DNA from: Williamsia sp.
Lineage (GTDB): Bacteria; Bacteroidota; Bacteroidia; Chitinophagales; Chitinophagaceae
Direction of reading: 5' to 3'
NCBI GenBank assembly: GCA_015069695.1
Contig: JADCRZ010000015.1
Location: 62,001 to 126,000, forward strand
DNA length: 64,000 bases
The translations under genes were made by a program, and so were the position numbers. The notes under the pieces were generated by a model. The model did not search any database. It worked only from the letters and a program-made list of their open reading frames with translations, and was not told where the DNA came from. Shown piece after piece: positions 18,364-28,800 of the stretch (within the stretch, counting starts at the first letter, position 1; every line of letters starts with the position of its first letter).

Positions 18364-18429
18364 AATCAGGAGGAAACAATCCTGCCGGAAGCAACTCCTG
18401 GTTTTACTTAACCAACAAAAACTAAAACG

Positions 18430-18906
18430 ATGAAAAAGATTTTCTTGTATGCAGTGAGTACATTGCTGGTCCTGCATGCTTATACCCAACCCGGTAACAA
18501 CTTGTCAAGGGCTGATCATGACAACCTGGTAAAGACCCACCAGGCAGTTACGGAAGCCGCGCACAAAAGTCCGCAAACCCTTGACTGGAGCAAATTTGTA
18601 AAAGCGCATTATGCGGATGATGCGATTTTAATGCCACCCAATGCACCGCTCGCGCAAGGGCAAAATGCTATTATTGCGCTGTTTAAATCCTGGCCTGCAT
18701 TAACAAAGTTCGAAACACACGATGTTGAAGTAGAAGGCAACGGCAACCTGGCTTTTATACGCGGAACCTACAGCATTGCCATGAAGATGAACAAAGGAGA
18801 AACAAGTGATTCTGGTAAGTACATCGAGGTCTGGAGAAAAGACCAAAGCGGTGCCTGGAAATGCATCCGGGATATATTCAATTCCAATAACCCGCTTAGC
18901 CAGTAA
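18430..18906 (+). CDS. Secreted SnoaL-like (NTF2-fold, YybH/DUF4440) protein
   Basis: 158 residues. Signal peptide MKKIFLYAVSTLLVLHAYTQPG. The mature domain has the cone-shaped NTF2 fold pattern of DUF4440 proteins: KFVKAHYADDAILMPPNAPLAQGQNAIIALFKSW, then FIRGTYSIAMKMN and a terminal GKYIEVWRKDQSGAWKCIRDIFNSN. Such proteins often bind small hydrophobic ligands; no function is known for this branch. It ends 11 bp from the converging ClC gene, with no terminator visible. Confidence 0.85.
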   Translation: MKKIFLYAVSTLLVLHAYTQPGNNLSRADHDNLVKTHQAVTEAAHKSPQTLDWSKFVKAHYADDAILMPPNAPLAQGQNAIIALFKSWPALTKFETHDVEVEGNGNLAFIRGTYSIAMKMNKGETSDSGKYIEVWRKDQSGAWKCIRDIFNSNNPLSQ

Positions 18907-18917
18907 AAGAAAAAATC

Positions 18918-20270
18918 TTATGGACCTGCCTCCATTGTATGTTGGAGATAGCCTTTTTTCAACTGATCGTAAAAGGAATGTTTGTCGATGATCAGGGCTG
19001 CAATATTGGAAAGAAGCGCTGCGATCATGAGGTGAAATATAACACTGTGCCTGTCGGTCATTTCCAGCACAAGAATGGCGGAAGTAAAAGGGGTGCGGGT
19101 GACGCCGGTCAGAAAACCGACCATCCCGCTAAGGATAATGATGTTTGCATGGGCTCCCGCAAAATGAAACAATCCCGAGATAAACGCGCCCAGTGAAGCG
19201 CCTGCTGAAAGCGAAGGCGCAAATACCCCTCCGGCCGCGCCTATATTGAATGAAATGATGGGACCGGCAGTTCTCATAAACACAGTATGCCAGCTGACAG
19301 ATTTATGGCCTGTAAAAAGTGTTTGGTTCATCAGCTCTTTTCCGGAACCCAGCACTTCTCCGTTTAAAAAATAAGCCAGGCAGGCTACCAAAGTGCCGGC
19401 ACAAAAAATAAAAAGGATGGTCTTCCATCTGGATAGGGACTGTTTCCATTTCATCACATACAAAATTGCTTTGCACATCAGGCTGCCGAGCATGCCTGCT
19501 GCAATGGCCGTAGCCGCTACCGCTATGAAAATGGAAAAACCCAACCCCTTTACATCCGGATAACCCAGGTATAAATACGGGCCCAGCAGCGCTTGTGCGG
19601 TGAGGCCAGAAAGAATGACTGCGGAAAAAAGGGCCGTGCGGAAAAAGCGGAAATGGATACTGGCCAGTTCTTCCATGGCAAACACAACACCTCCCAAAGG
19701 TGTGTTGAATGCTGCAGCCAATCCCGCAGCAGCACCTGTTAAGATAAAATTCTGCTTTGATAACTTAGGCCAGGAAGCCGGCACCCATTTGTTTACGATC
19801 CTGAAAATAGAACCGGCCACCTGGATGGTAGGCCCTTCTCTTCCGATGGCGCCGCCACCCAGTACCATCAACAAGCTCGATGCAATTTTTGTAACAAGTA
19901 TGCGGAAGCTCAGGAGCTTTTCTACCCTTTTGTGGTGTTTTGCCGTAGACAGTTCAATGGCTGCCATTACCTGCGGGATGCCACTGCCCCGGGCATTGGG
20001 GGCAAACCGCTGAACGATGAGCCAGGCAGCAAAAAAAGAAATTGGTGCTATGATAAAAATGCTCCAATCTTTCCAATCCAGTATCTTTCTCAACAGGCTT
20101 TCTGCGTACCCGAAAAGTTTTGTATACCCGACCGCTACGAGACCTGTTAACAGGGAAGCCACCCAAAAAGGGCAAGCCTGCAGGATGTGCAGCCTGATCC
20201 TTTCTGTTCCAATCAGATCAAATAAAGCCTTTGCTTGCAGCCTCAGCCTCCCAATGCTTCTCTTATTCAT
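18918..20270 (-). CDS. ClC-family chloride transporter
   Basis: 450 residues with about ten membrane helices. All chloride-selectivity motifs are present: GSGIPQ (about residue 95), GREGPTIQ with the external gating Glu (about 143), and GAAAGLAAAFNTPLGG (about 180). The following FAMEELASIHF retains the Glu pair where the E. coli H+/Cl- exchanger carries its internal proton-transfer Glu, so exchange rather than channel activity is likely (inference). There is no C-terminal CBS domain. Just before the start, TACCTTTC on the minus strand is one mismatch from a -7 box. Probable role in acid resistance or ion homeostasis. Confidence 0.93.
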   Translation of the reverse strand: MNKRSIGRLRLQAKALFDLIGTERIRLHILQACPFWVASLLTGLVAVGYTKLFGYAESLLRKILDWKDWSIFIIAPISFFAAWLIVQRFAPNARGSGIPQVMAAIELSTAKHHKRVEKLLSFRILVTKIASSLLMVLGGGAIGREGPTIQVAGSIFRIVNKWVPASWPKLSKQNFILTGAAAGLAAAFNTPLGGVVFAMEELASIHFRFFRTALFSAVILSGLTAQALLGPYLYLGYPDVKGLGFSIFIAVAATAIAAGMLGSLMCKAILYVMKWKQSLSRWKTILFIFCAGTLVACLAYFLNGEVLGSGKELMNQTLFTGHKSVSWHTVFMRTAGPIISFNIGAAGGVFAPSLSAGASLGAFISGLFHFAGAHANIIILSGMVGFLTGVTRTPFTSAILVLEMTDRHSVIFHLMIAALLSNIAALIIDKHSFYDQLKKGYLQHTMEAGP

Positions 20271-20461
20271 GGTGGAAAGGTAAACAGATGGAGCTATTGC
20301 ACCGGTATATTTTTAATGCAGGAAACCAGCTCATTGTTCATCAAACGGCAAATTTGGAGAAGCAGCAGGGTAAGCAGAAGAAGATTAATTCCTTCTTTCG
20401 CAGCCTGATAGAAGTAGGGCTTCCGGCCGCCGGACTTCATAAAAAACAGGGACATGCCCGG

Positions 20462-22465
20462 TCAATGCCGCGTTTTATTTGCATTGGCCAAAGAAAGAGA
20501 ATCCTTCTCCAGGTAGGGGGCTTTCATGCGGCCATTTTTGTACAAGTAATAGGCCGTCTGGTAAAAAGCGACTGCTTTTTTTATCAAACCGGCATCCTGC
20601 TTTATGGTTGTTTGTTCATCTTTAGCCTTATTCCACAAAGTGGTGGTTGCTTGTTGCTGGGGACTTAAAATGACCAGGCTGTCTTGTTGCAGGTATCCCA
20701 GCTTTTGATAAGTGCCTACAAAAGCCCTGGGATGATAACCAGGCAGGAGAACATTGCATCCGTAAAAATTGGATTGGTACTTCCAGTTCAGCAAACCAAA
20801 CAGGGTTGGATAAAGGTCTATCTGGGAGCATTGCACATCTATGGCAGATGGATGGGTTACCGGTAAATTGTAGACGATACAGGGAATATGGTATTTTGCG
20901 ACATCTACTTCATCCCTGCCTGCACTGCTGGCACAATGATCTGCAACAAAAATAATGACCGTGTTTTTGAACCATTCTTTTTTCTGTATCTTCTTTAAGA
21001 ATTCACCTATCGCATAATCCGTATATTTTACCGCTCCCTCTCTTCCGGTGCCCGGGGCTATGTCAATTTTCCCTTTTGGATAGGTATACGGTGTATGGTT
21101 GGAAGTGGTCATCACAAAATCAAAAAATGGCTGGTCCTGGCTTTGCTGTTTGTCTGCTTCCCTTATCACTGCATCATAAAGGTCTTCATCACACACGCCC
21201 CAGGCATTCTCAAATTGAACGTTTTGATCGGGGATGGTTGTTCTTGTTGTATAGAGGTGTTCGTTGGGAACGATCTTTCTTCCCCTGTCCACAATATTGA
21301 ATCCGTTGTTTCCGAAAAACAGGTTCATGTTGTCAAAATAACCATCTCCTCCATAAAAAAAGGTCCGGCTGTACCCGGCTTCACCGAACACCGTTCCGAT
21401 GTTAAAAAGATCTTTGTTGTCCTTTCTTCTAACAACGCTGTTTCCGGGGGTGGGCGGAATGGCCAGGGTAAGTGCTTCCATGCCACGGACCGTGCGCGTA
21501 CCTGTGGCATACATATCTGTGAACACCATACTTTCTTTTGCCACGGAATCCAATACCGGCGTTATGTTTTTGGGGTTGCCGAAATAGCCCATAAAACCGG
21601 CACTGAAACTTTCAATGGTAACCATGATAACATTGGGTTTCTGTGCCTGATCATGGTTTGCAATCAACCGGCTGATAGAAAAAGGCGTGTTTTGAAACCG
21701 GGCATTTTGTTCGGCCAGTTCATTCCGGACTGTCCGGAAAGCCAGTCCCTCGTTTTCTTTCAGGTAAAATGCATTGTAATCCAGTTCATTGTTCTTGAAA
21801 GCCGCAAAAAAAGAAAAAGGGCCAGATTTTGCCAGTTCATTGTTGTACCTGTTCCTGCCGGTCTCCGCCCAATCATTTGAAAGCAGCAGCCAGGAAGCGG
21901 TTACAGCCATGAAGATGCAGGCTGTTGCAGCCAGGCGTTGTTTAAATGGTGTAACAGAATAAAAGCTTGCGGTAAAAATTTTTTGCTTGCGGAAGAAGAG
22001 CATTGTCAGCAAGCTGATCAAGACCATGCTGCCGATCAGGTAGGGCAGGGGGTAAGTCTGGTTGATGTTGTTTACGACTTCATACGTATACATCAGGTAA
22101 TCAACGGCGATAAAGTTGTACCGGCTTTCAAACTCATGCCAGAATGGGACCTCTGCAAAAAACGAAAAAGCGCTCAACAATACGGCCAGGAAGGATCCTG
22201 TATAGGTGAAAATTCTGTTGAAGGCCTGGTTATTCCATTTTTGCGGCAGGAATAAAAGATACAGCGAGTACAATACAGTAAAATACAAGCTTACTGCCAG
22301 ATCAAACACAAAACCTTTTGCATAAACGGCTGCCAATGCAAGAACAGAAAGATCCATTTTCTTCCATGACAGAACGATGAACAGGGTACGGATTAAAAAG
22401 GAAGAAAAGACAAAAAAGGCGACAAATGCGCCTAATACGGCATATCGTGTTCTAAATACTTTCAT
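20462..22465 (-). CDS. LtaS-like membrane phosphotransferase/sulfatase-superfamily protein
   Basis: 667 residues. About five N-terminal membrane helices (to about residue 200) are followed by an extracytoplasmic alkaline-phosphatase-superfamily domain of the LTA-synthase family: NVIMVTIESFSAGFMGYFG (about 278), GTRTVRGMEALTL with the predicted nucleophile Thr (about 320), TSNHTPYTYP (about 455) and IIFVADHCASS (about 508). A Gram-negative Bacteroidota cell has no lipoteichoic acid, so this more likely transfers a phospho-alcohol group onto a surface glycan or lipid. Divergent from a two-component system with 232 bp between them; possibly regulated by it (inference). Confidence 0.9.
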   Translation of the reverse strand: MKVFRTRYAVLGAFVAFFVFSSFLIRTLFIVLSWKKMDLSVLALAAVYAKGFVFDLAVSLYFTVLYSLYLLFLPQKWNNQAFNRIFTYTGSFLAVLLSAFSFFAEVPFWHEFESRYNFIAVDYLMYTYEVVNNINQTYPLPYLIGSMVLISLLTMLFFRKQKIFTASFYSVTPFKQRLAATACIFMAVTASWLLLSNDWAETGRNRYNNELAKSGPFSFFAAFKNNELDYNAFYLKENEGLAFRTVRNELAEQNARFQNTPFSISRLIANHDQAQKPNVIMVTIESFSAGFMGYFGNPKNITPVLDSVAKESMVFTDMYATGTRTVRGMEALTLAIPPTPGNSVVRRKDNKDLFNIGTVFGEAGYSRTFFYGGDGYFDNMNLFFGNNGFNIVDRGRKIVPNEHLYTTRTTIPDQNVQFENAWGVCDEDLYDAVIREADKQQSQDQPFFDFVMTTSNHTPYTYPKGKIDIAPGTGREGAVKYTDYAIGEFLKKIQKKEWFKNTVIIFVADHCASSAGRDEVDVAKYHIPCIVYNLPVTHPSAIDVQCSQIDLYPTLFGLLNWKYQSNFYGCNVLLPGYHPRAFVGTYQKLGYLQQDSLVILSPQQQATTTLWNKAKDEQTTIKQDAGLIKKAVAFYQTAYYLYKNGRMKAPYLEKDSLSLANANKTRH

Positions 22466-22697
22466 GATATAACAGGAACTGGAATGGCATCCCGATGGTA
22501 AAGGTTAGCACAAGTATAGACCTCGGTTTTGTACTTTACCTGCGGCGTCGCATCTTGACAAAATGGCGAAGGAAAGGCAAGATTCTGGAGCAAATCTGAA
22601 GTTCGCGGAAGTTAGGAGATCTCAGAATTATCTATAATTTTATCCCATCGGTGAACACTTGCTTTTGCTTTATAGCAGCTAAATATAACCTCCTGTT

Positions 22698-23375
22698 TTG
22701 AAAATTCTGATCATAGAAGATGAGCCTTCCCTCAACAGGGAAATGGTGAATTACCTGGAATCACAACAGTATCTTTGTGAAGCTGTAACCAGTTACCCGG
22801 AAGCGCTGGAGAAGATAGAATGTTTTTTGTATGACTGCATCGTGCTTGACATCATGCTGCCCGGCGGCAGCGGACTGGAATTGCTGAAGCAGCTCAAAGT
22901 AGACCGGAAAACGGATGGCGTGATCATCATCTCTGCCAAGGGAGAGCTGGATGATAAAATCCTGGGACTGCGCCTGGGCGCAGATGATTACCTCACAAAG
23001 CCTTTTTATTTGCCTGAGCTTGGCATGCGGATCGAAGCCATCATACGCCGGAAAAACTTTCAGGGAAATACGACCATCGAATTTGAAGAGATACATGTAG
23101 ATATTGCGGCAAAGGTGGTGGAGGTGAACGGACAATCCATCGTTCTGACACCGAAAGAATACGAATTGCTGCTGTACTTCATCGTGAACAAGAACCGGGT
23201 GTTGTCAAAAAATGCGATCACCTCGCACCTCTGGGGCGATTATGCGGATAGCTATGGCAGCTACGATTTTATCTACACACATGTGAAAAACCTGCGCAAG
23301 AAATTGCTGCAGGCAGGCAGTGCTGATTATATTCACAGCATTTATGGCACAGGTTACAAATTCTCTCAAAAATGA
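22698..23375 (+). CDS. OmpR-family response regulator (TTG start)
   Basis: 225 residues. The receiver begins KILIIEDEPSLNREM directly after the start codon, which is TTG at 22698; no upstream ATG fits. Phospho-acceptor Asp in IVLDIMLPGG (about residue 52), Thr-equivalent Ser in IIISAKG, Lys in TKPFY. The C-terminal winged helix (VLTPKEYELLLYFIVNKNRVLSKNAITSHLWG ... YTHVKNLRKKLLQAG ... YGTGYKF) is OmpR type and close to CusR/QseB-type Bacteroidota regulators. The stop overlaps the kinase start by 4 bp (ATGA), so they are translationally coupled. A candidate regulator of the metal efflux operon that converges on it. Confidence 0.94.
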   Translation: MKILIIEDEPSLNREMVNYLESQQYLCEAVTSYPEALEKIECFLYDCIVLDIMLPGGSGLELLKQLKVDRKTDGVIIISAKGELDDKILGLRLGADDYLTKPFYLPELGMRIEAIIRRKNFQGNTTIEFEEIHVDIAAKVVEVNGQSIVLTPKEYELLLYFIVNKNRVLSKNAITSHLWGDYADSYGSYDFIYTHVKNLRKKLLQAGSADYIHSIYGTGYKFSQK

Positions 23376-24637
23376 AGCTGTTCGCAAAGTATAACCGGAT
23401 CAACATTGCTGCATCCATTGCTGTATTCCTGGCTGGTTGCCTGGCGTTTTATTTTGTGTTCAGGTATGTTCTGACCAGGCAGATCGATGAGTCTCTCCGG
23501 ACAGAGCAAACAGAAATCAACCAGTATGTGAAAGAGCACAACCAGCTGCCTGAAATTGTAGAAGCCTATGATCAAAAGATCAGTTATCAGTTGGTCGACA
23601 AGCCTGTTCAGGACCTCAGGTTTATCTCTCAAAAAGTAAAGACAGAAAAAAGAAAACGGTATGAAGACGAGTGGATCCGTCTGCTGGTATTTGGTGTTGC
23701 CGTGAATGGAAAACAATATGAAATAAGGGTGAGCAAGTCGGAGATGGAGACAGAAGATTTGTTGATCCTGATCTTGCTGATTGCGGCAGGCATGACCGGT
23801 TTGATCCTGGTCATGAACTACTTCATCAATGCATTTTTTATCCGGCGTTTGTGGAAGCCTTTCTACCAGTCTATCCATGCAGTTCAGCAATACAGGCTGT
23901 CCGGGCAGCAGAACCTGCAATTGCCGGCAGACCCCATCGATGAGTTTGACCTGCTTAACAAAAGCATCAACAGCATGGCAAGCCGGATCCATGCCGATTA
24001 CAATATCCTGAAAGAATTTACCTCCAACGCCGCGCATGAAATGCAAACGCCCCTGGCAGTCATTATCAACAGCATAGATGCAATCATACAGCAGGAGCCC
24101 TTGTTGCATCTCGTGGAGGAGCCCATTTTTACCATCCAGAAATCGGCCGATAAACTGATCCGCCTGAACCAGGCCCTGTTGCTGCTTACCCGGATGGAAA
24201 ACAGGCAATTTGAATCAAAGGAAGAAATCCGGGCAGACCTGCTGGTGGAACACAAGTGCAACGAGCTGAAAGAGCTGATTACAGTAACCGGGATAACGAT
24301 GGAGATCAGCGTGGTTCCCGTAACAGTTTATCTTCATAAATACCTGGCCGAGATCGTGTTTGACAATTTACTCCACAATGCGATCCGCTATAACATCGAA
24401 CAGGGCTTTATCAGCATAGAGCTTACGGAACGCTGTTTTTCCATCAGCAATGCTTCCGCCATTCCACCACTTGACCCGGCAAAAGTATTTCAGCGGTTTT
24501 ACCGGCATCCGGAAACCGGACCCGGCGGCAATGGCCTGGGGCTTTCTATCGTAAAGCAAATCTGCGACCTGGCCGGCTATCCGATCCACTATCGTTATCA
24601 AAACACCCTGCATACAATCTCAATTGCATGGAAGTAA
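23372..24637 (+). CDS. Sensor histidine kinase
   Basis: 421 residues. First membrane helix about residues 12-33, a short periplasmic domain of about 95 residues, second helix about 130-152, a HAMP-like linker, then the HisKA box FTSNAAHEMQTPLAVI (phospho-His about residue 222), N-box LLHNAIRYN, and ATP lid GNGLGLSIVKQI. The G1 DxGxG motif is poorly kept (FSISNASAIPPL), as is common in this Bacteroidota subgroup. Starts on the ATGA overlap with the response regulator. It ends 28 bp from the converging efflux adaptor gene. Metal sensing is suggested only by position. Confidence 0.92.
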   Translation: MKLFAKYNRINIAASIAVFLAGCLAFYFVFRYVLTRQIDESLRTEQTEINQYVKEHNQLPEIVEAYDQKISYQLVDKPVQDLRFISQKVKTEKRKRYEDEWIRLLVFGVAVNGKQYEIRVSKSEMETEDLLILILLIAAGMTGLILVMNYFINAFFIRRLWKPFYQSIHAVQQYRLSGQQNLQLPADPIDEFDLLNKSINSMASRIHADYNILKEFTSNAAHEMQTPLAVIINSIDAIIQQEPLLHLVEEPIFTIQKSADKLIRLNQALLLLTRMENRQFESKEEIRADLLVEHKCNELKELITVTGITMEISVVPVTVYLHKYLAEIVFDNLLHNAIRYNIEQGFISIELTERCFSISNASAIPPLDPAKVFQRFYRHPETGPGGNGLGLSIVKQICDLAGYPIHYRYQNTLHTISIAWK

Positions 24638-24665
24638 ATAAAAGCCGGAAGAATAAACATTACTC

Positions 24666-25793
24666 TTAGTCACCCAGATTCCTGAGTTTCATCAATGCAG
24701 CGTAAGCATTCTTTGTGATAATAATTTTGCCGGTCAGATCTGTTGCCGCTGAAGTGATGGCTGTAAATCCATCATGGGAAGCGCCGGTTGTTACCGGGAT
24801 CATTCCAAATTGTGCGGGCTTTTCCTGTACAAAAACATATTCCTTTTCTCCCGAGCGCACCACGGCCTCATCTGATACAGCTATTACATGGCTGTTGGTG
24901 ACCGCTATCTCTGCATTGACGAACATACCCGGGAAGAGGGGAGGGGTGGGGCCGGTAAAATGGCAATGCACTTCGACGCTTCTGTTGCTGTCGAGCAGCT
25001 TGCCTACCAGCCTTACCTCTGCTTCGTAGCTGGACGAAGCATCGCTGACCAGACTGGTCTTTATTTTTTGGCCGGGATGTATGGTAAGCACGTCTTTTTC
25101 AAAGACGGTCAGCACCAGGTGCAGATCATCCGGATCGATGAGCTCAAACAGGATGTCGGATGGACTCACATACTTGCCCGGGTTCACGTGAACGGCCGTA
25201 ATATAGCCGGTGATGGGCGCATATATGTTTACGTTGCGGCTGATGGTGTTTTCGTTGAGCCCTTCCGGACGGATGCCGATGAGGAGCAGTTTTTCCTGCA
25301 GCGATTTGACCAGAATGCGTTGTGACTGATAATCTCCGCTGGTTTGTTCAAACACCTTGTCTGACGTGCTTTTGCTGGCATTCAGCAGTTTTTGCCTTTC
25401 GTATTCTTTCTGCAGCTGCACGAGCCTGACCTGTGCTGTCAAAAAATCCTGTTCCAGTTGCACAAACGACTGGTCTTCCATCACCGCGAGCACCTGTCCC
25501 TTCTTTACGCGCATACCTGGCAGCAGCCCGGTACTTTTCAGGTAGCCACCTGATGGAAAGCTGACCGTGATCTTGTTTTGCGGCGGAACATCTACCAGTC
25601 CGTTTACTTTTAGCGTACCCTGCATATCGCGGAACGCTGGCCTGCCGGTGAGTATGCCGGCATTTTTTAATTGTGCGTCTGTAAGCTCTACCGTGTTGCC
25701 AGACTTTTGCGGGGGAGCAGGCTCTGCTTCTTCCTGTTTTGCAAAGCAGCCGCCAAGCAAAGAGACCGATAAGATTAAAAACAACCTGTACAT
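24666..25793 (-). CDS. RND efflux periplasmic adaptor lipoprotein (CusB/CzcB-like)
   Basis: 375 residues. Signal peptide with lipobox LLGGC followed by FAKQEE, so anchored in the inner membrane facing the periplasm. Mature part has the membrane-fusion layout: beta-barrel/lipoyl segment GLLPGMRVKKGQVLAVMED, a coiled-coil hairpin (FVQLEQDFLTAQVRLVQLQKEYERQKL), then NVNIYAPITGYITAVHVNPGKYVSPSDILFELID and a barrel domain. No His/Met-rich metal-binding N-terminus is seen. Last gene of a minus-strand operon; its ATG is 10 bp after the pump stop. It links the pump to the outer-membrane factor in the tripartite exporter. Confidence 0.92.
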   Translation of the reverse strand: MYRLFLILSVSLLGGCFAKQEEAEPAPPQKSGNTVELTDAQLKNAGILTGRPAFRDMQGTLKVNGLVDVPPQNKITVSFPSGGYLKSTGLLPGMRVKKGQVLAVMEDQSFVQLEQDFLTAQVRLVQLQKEYERQKLLNASKSTSDKVFEQTSGDYQSQRILVKSLQEKLLLIGIRPEGLNENTISRNVNIYAPITGYITAVHVNPGKYVSPSDILFELIDPDDLHLVLTVFEKDVLTIHPGQKIKTSLVSDASSSYEAEVRLVGKLLDSNRSVEVHCHFTGPTPPLFPGMFVNAEIAVTNSHVIAVSDEAVVRSGEKEYVFVQEKPAQFGMIPVTTGASHDGFTAITSAATDLTGKIIITKNAYAALMKLRNLGD

Positions 25794-25803
25794 GATGCGA
25801 TGT

Positions 25804-28800
25804 TTAATAATTGGGCGTGTACGTATTTAGTTCAGAAACCGTTTTGTTCCATTCGGCCAGGGCATTGATGTATTCAGCCTGCAGTCCGATGGATTGGTTA
25901 ATTATGAGGGTCCATTCCAGAAAGCTGATGGCACCATTGCCAAACTGCAAGGTTGCGTTCTCGCTCAGGAGGGCAGCCTGCTTCAGCGCTGTATTCTCGA
26001 AATAAGCCAGCGTGCGGCCGTTACTGCCATAACGCAGGACGAGCTGCCTGAGCAGCGCTTGATGCCTGCTCACCGTATCGGCGTATTCTGTTTCAACAGC
26101 TGACAATTGAAGCCTGCCCGCATAGATCCTGGCGTTTGCGGCCGTGTAAAAAAGCGGAATGCTGATGCCTGCGATCACAGAGGAAAAGCGGGAAGAAGCA
26201 CCGAAATATTTATTATTCCCATTTACATTTTGAAAGCCGATCAGCGATTGGTTGTTGTATCCGATATTCACCAGGGGCAGCTTGCGGGCTTTATACAGTT
26301 GGATTTCCTGGCGTAAAATTTTTTGTTGCTGTTTTTTTGCCTGTATAACAGGATAGCTGGTTACAGCACCTGTATCGGGCAGACTGATCAGGGCCATTTT
26401 TAAGGGTACAGGTGTGGGCAGGTACCGTTCCCGGCTGTTCAGCAGGTAGGCAAACTGTGATTGCACGATGTGAAGGTCAGCCTCCAGTTGCTGCAGCTGA
26501 TCCGCTATCTGTCCTCTTTGTGCATCGGCAGCCGTTTTTTCCACAATATTGCTTTCACCTGTATTGAAGCGTTGTTCCTGCCGGAGGGCAAACGCGGCAA
26601 AGAGACTGTCTGCCTTTTGCAGCAAGCTCTTTTTCTGCAGCATCAGCAGCATCTCATAATACAGGTCAACAATTTGCTTCTTGACGTTCAGTCTGATCAC
26701 CTGCTCATTCAAAACGCCGCTGCCGGTCTGCGCTGCAAGAACAGCGTGTTGCCTTTTGTATACGACAGGGAAAGAAGAAGTTTGTGTTACAGTGAACCTG
26801 GTATCATTTGCGATGGTGTTGATTTGTCCGTACTCTGCCTGCACGATGGTAAACGGAATATCGAAAGCACTTTTTTCCAGTGTTTGCAGCGACCGCGTTT
26901 GCAGCCGGGCAGCCTGCACGGAAAGGTTCCCGCGCAAACCGGTTTGAAGGGCTTCCTCAAGTGATATCCGCCTTTCCTGCGTATAGGCAGGTTTTATGGA
27001 ACCAGCTGTTATCAGCGTGGCGAACAGGATCAACGATTTGCTTTTACTGCCCAGAAATTTGAACGCACCCTGGGTAAAGATCTTTTTTGCCAGCAGCTTG
27101 TGCAGCACCAGGTACAAAGCCGGCAGCACAACCAGGGTGAGCAGGGTGGCCGTTAACAGTCCCCCGATCACCACTGTTGCGAGCGGGCGCTGCACTTCTG
27201 CTCCGGCACCGTTACTCATGGCCATGGGCAAGAACCCCAGTGATGCTACAGCGGCCGTCATCAGAACGGGTCTCAGGCGGGTAGAAGTTCCCCGCCTTAT
27301 CCGTTCCGGTACATCGCTGACGCCATTTTTTTCCAGCTGGTTGAATTCAGAAAGAAGTACAATGCCGTTCAGCACGGCAATACCAAACAAGGCAATAAAA
27401 CCTACGCCTGCTGAAATGCTGAAGGGCATGCCTCGCAGGCTCAGGGACAGCACCCCGCCGATGGCCGATAAAGGGATAGCTGAAAATATGAGAAAACCTT
27501 CGCTAAACGAAGAAAACGCAAAATAAAGAAGCAGAAAGATCAGCAGCAGCGACACAGGAACGGCGATGCTTAACCGCTTTTTGGCTTCAATAAGATTTTC
27601 AAATTGTCCGCCATATGTGATATAATATCCTGGCGGGAGGCGGACCTGCGAAGCGATCTTTTTCTGCAGGCTATTCACCACGGTTTGTACGTCTTTGCCC
27701 CGTACGTTGAACCCCACGGTAATTCTTCGTTCTGCATTCTCCCGCTGGATCTGGTTAGGCCCTACTTTTATTGCTACGTCTGCAACCTGCTGCAAGGGGA
27801 TCTGGGCGCCTTTCGAAGTCGGGATCAATAAATTCTGAACATCGGCCAGGTTTTGCCTGTTCTGGTTGTTGAGCCTAACCACCAGGTCAAATCTTTTTTC
27901 GTTCTCGAATACCTGTCCGCTGACAGCTCCTGCAAAGGCAGCTTGCAGGGTGTTGTTGACCTCGCTGACGGAAATGCCATATTGGGAAAGTGCAGCGCGG
28001 TTGTAATTGACTTCGATCTGCGGCAGTCCGGTCTGCGCTTCCACGTACAGGTCTTTTGCGCCTGCAATGCGGCCGGCAATCGCGCCGATCCGGGAAGCAT
28101 AGCTGGCCAGCGTATCAAGGTCTTCTCCGAATATCTTGCAGATCACGTCCTGTCTTCCTCCGGTCATGAGTTCGTTAAAGCGCATCTGGACCGGGAACTC
28201 GAAACCCGTGGTGATGCCTGGTACGTCTTCCAGTGCATGGCTCATCTTCTCCGCCAGTTCCTGGAACGATCCGGCGCTTGTCCATTGTTTCTTGGGATGG
28301 AGGATCACCATCATGTCGGAGGCATCCATGGTCATGGGGTCGGTCGGGATTTCACCGCTGCCTATTTTTGTAACTACTTTTTGCACTTCAGGGAAGCGGG
28401 TCAGCAGGATATGCGCGGCCTGCCGGGTGGCTTTGATGGTTGTAGTGAGCGAGCTGCCGGTGAGCACCCGCGTATCTACAGCGAAATCACCTTCTTCCAG
28501 GGTGGGAATAAATTCACCTCCCATGTTCAGGATCACGACCAGCGCCACAGCGAATAAACCGCCAGCGGAAAGGATGACCGTTCTGGGATAAGAAAGCGCT
28601 TTGCCCAGCACCCTTAGATACCCCTTCTCCAGCCTGGCCATAATGCGGTCTGCAAAACCGGGTTTGCTGATCTTTTTTTTGCTGAGCACCAGGGAGCTCA
28701 TCATGGGCACATAGGTAAGGGAAAGCAGAAAGGCGCCCAGGATGGCAAACACAACTGTTTGCGCCATGGGCCTGAACATCTTGCCTTCGATGCCCTGCAG

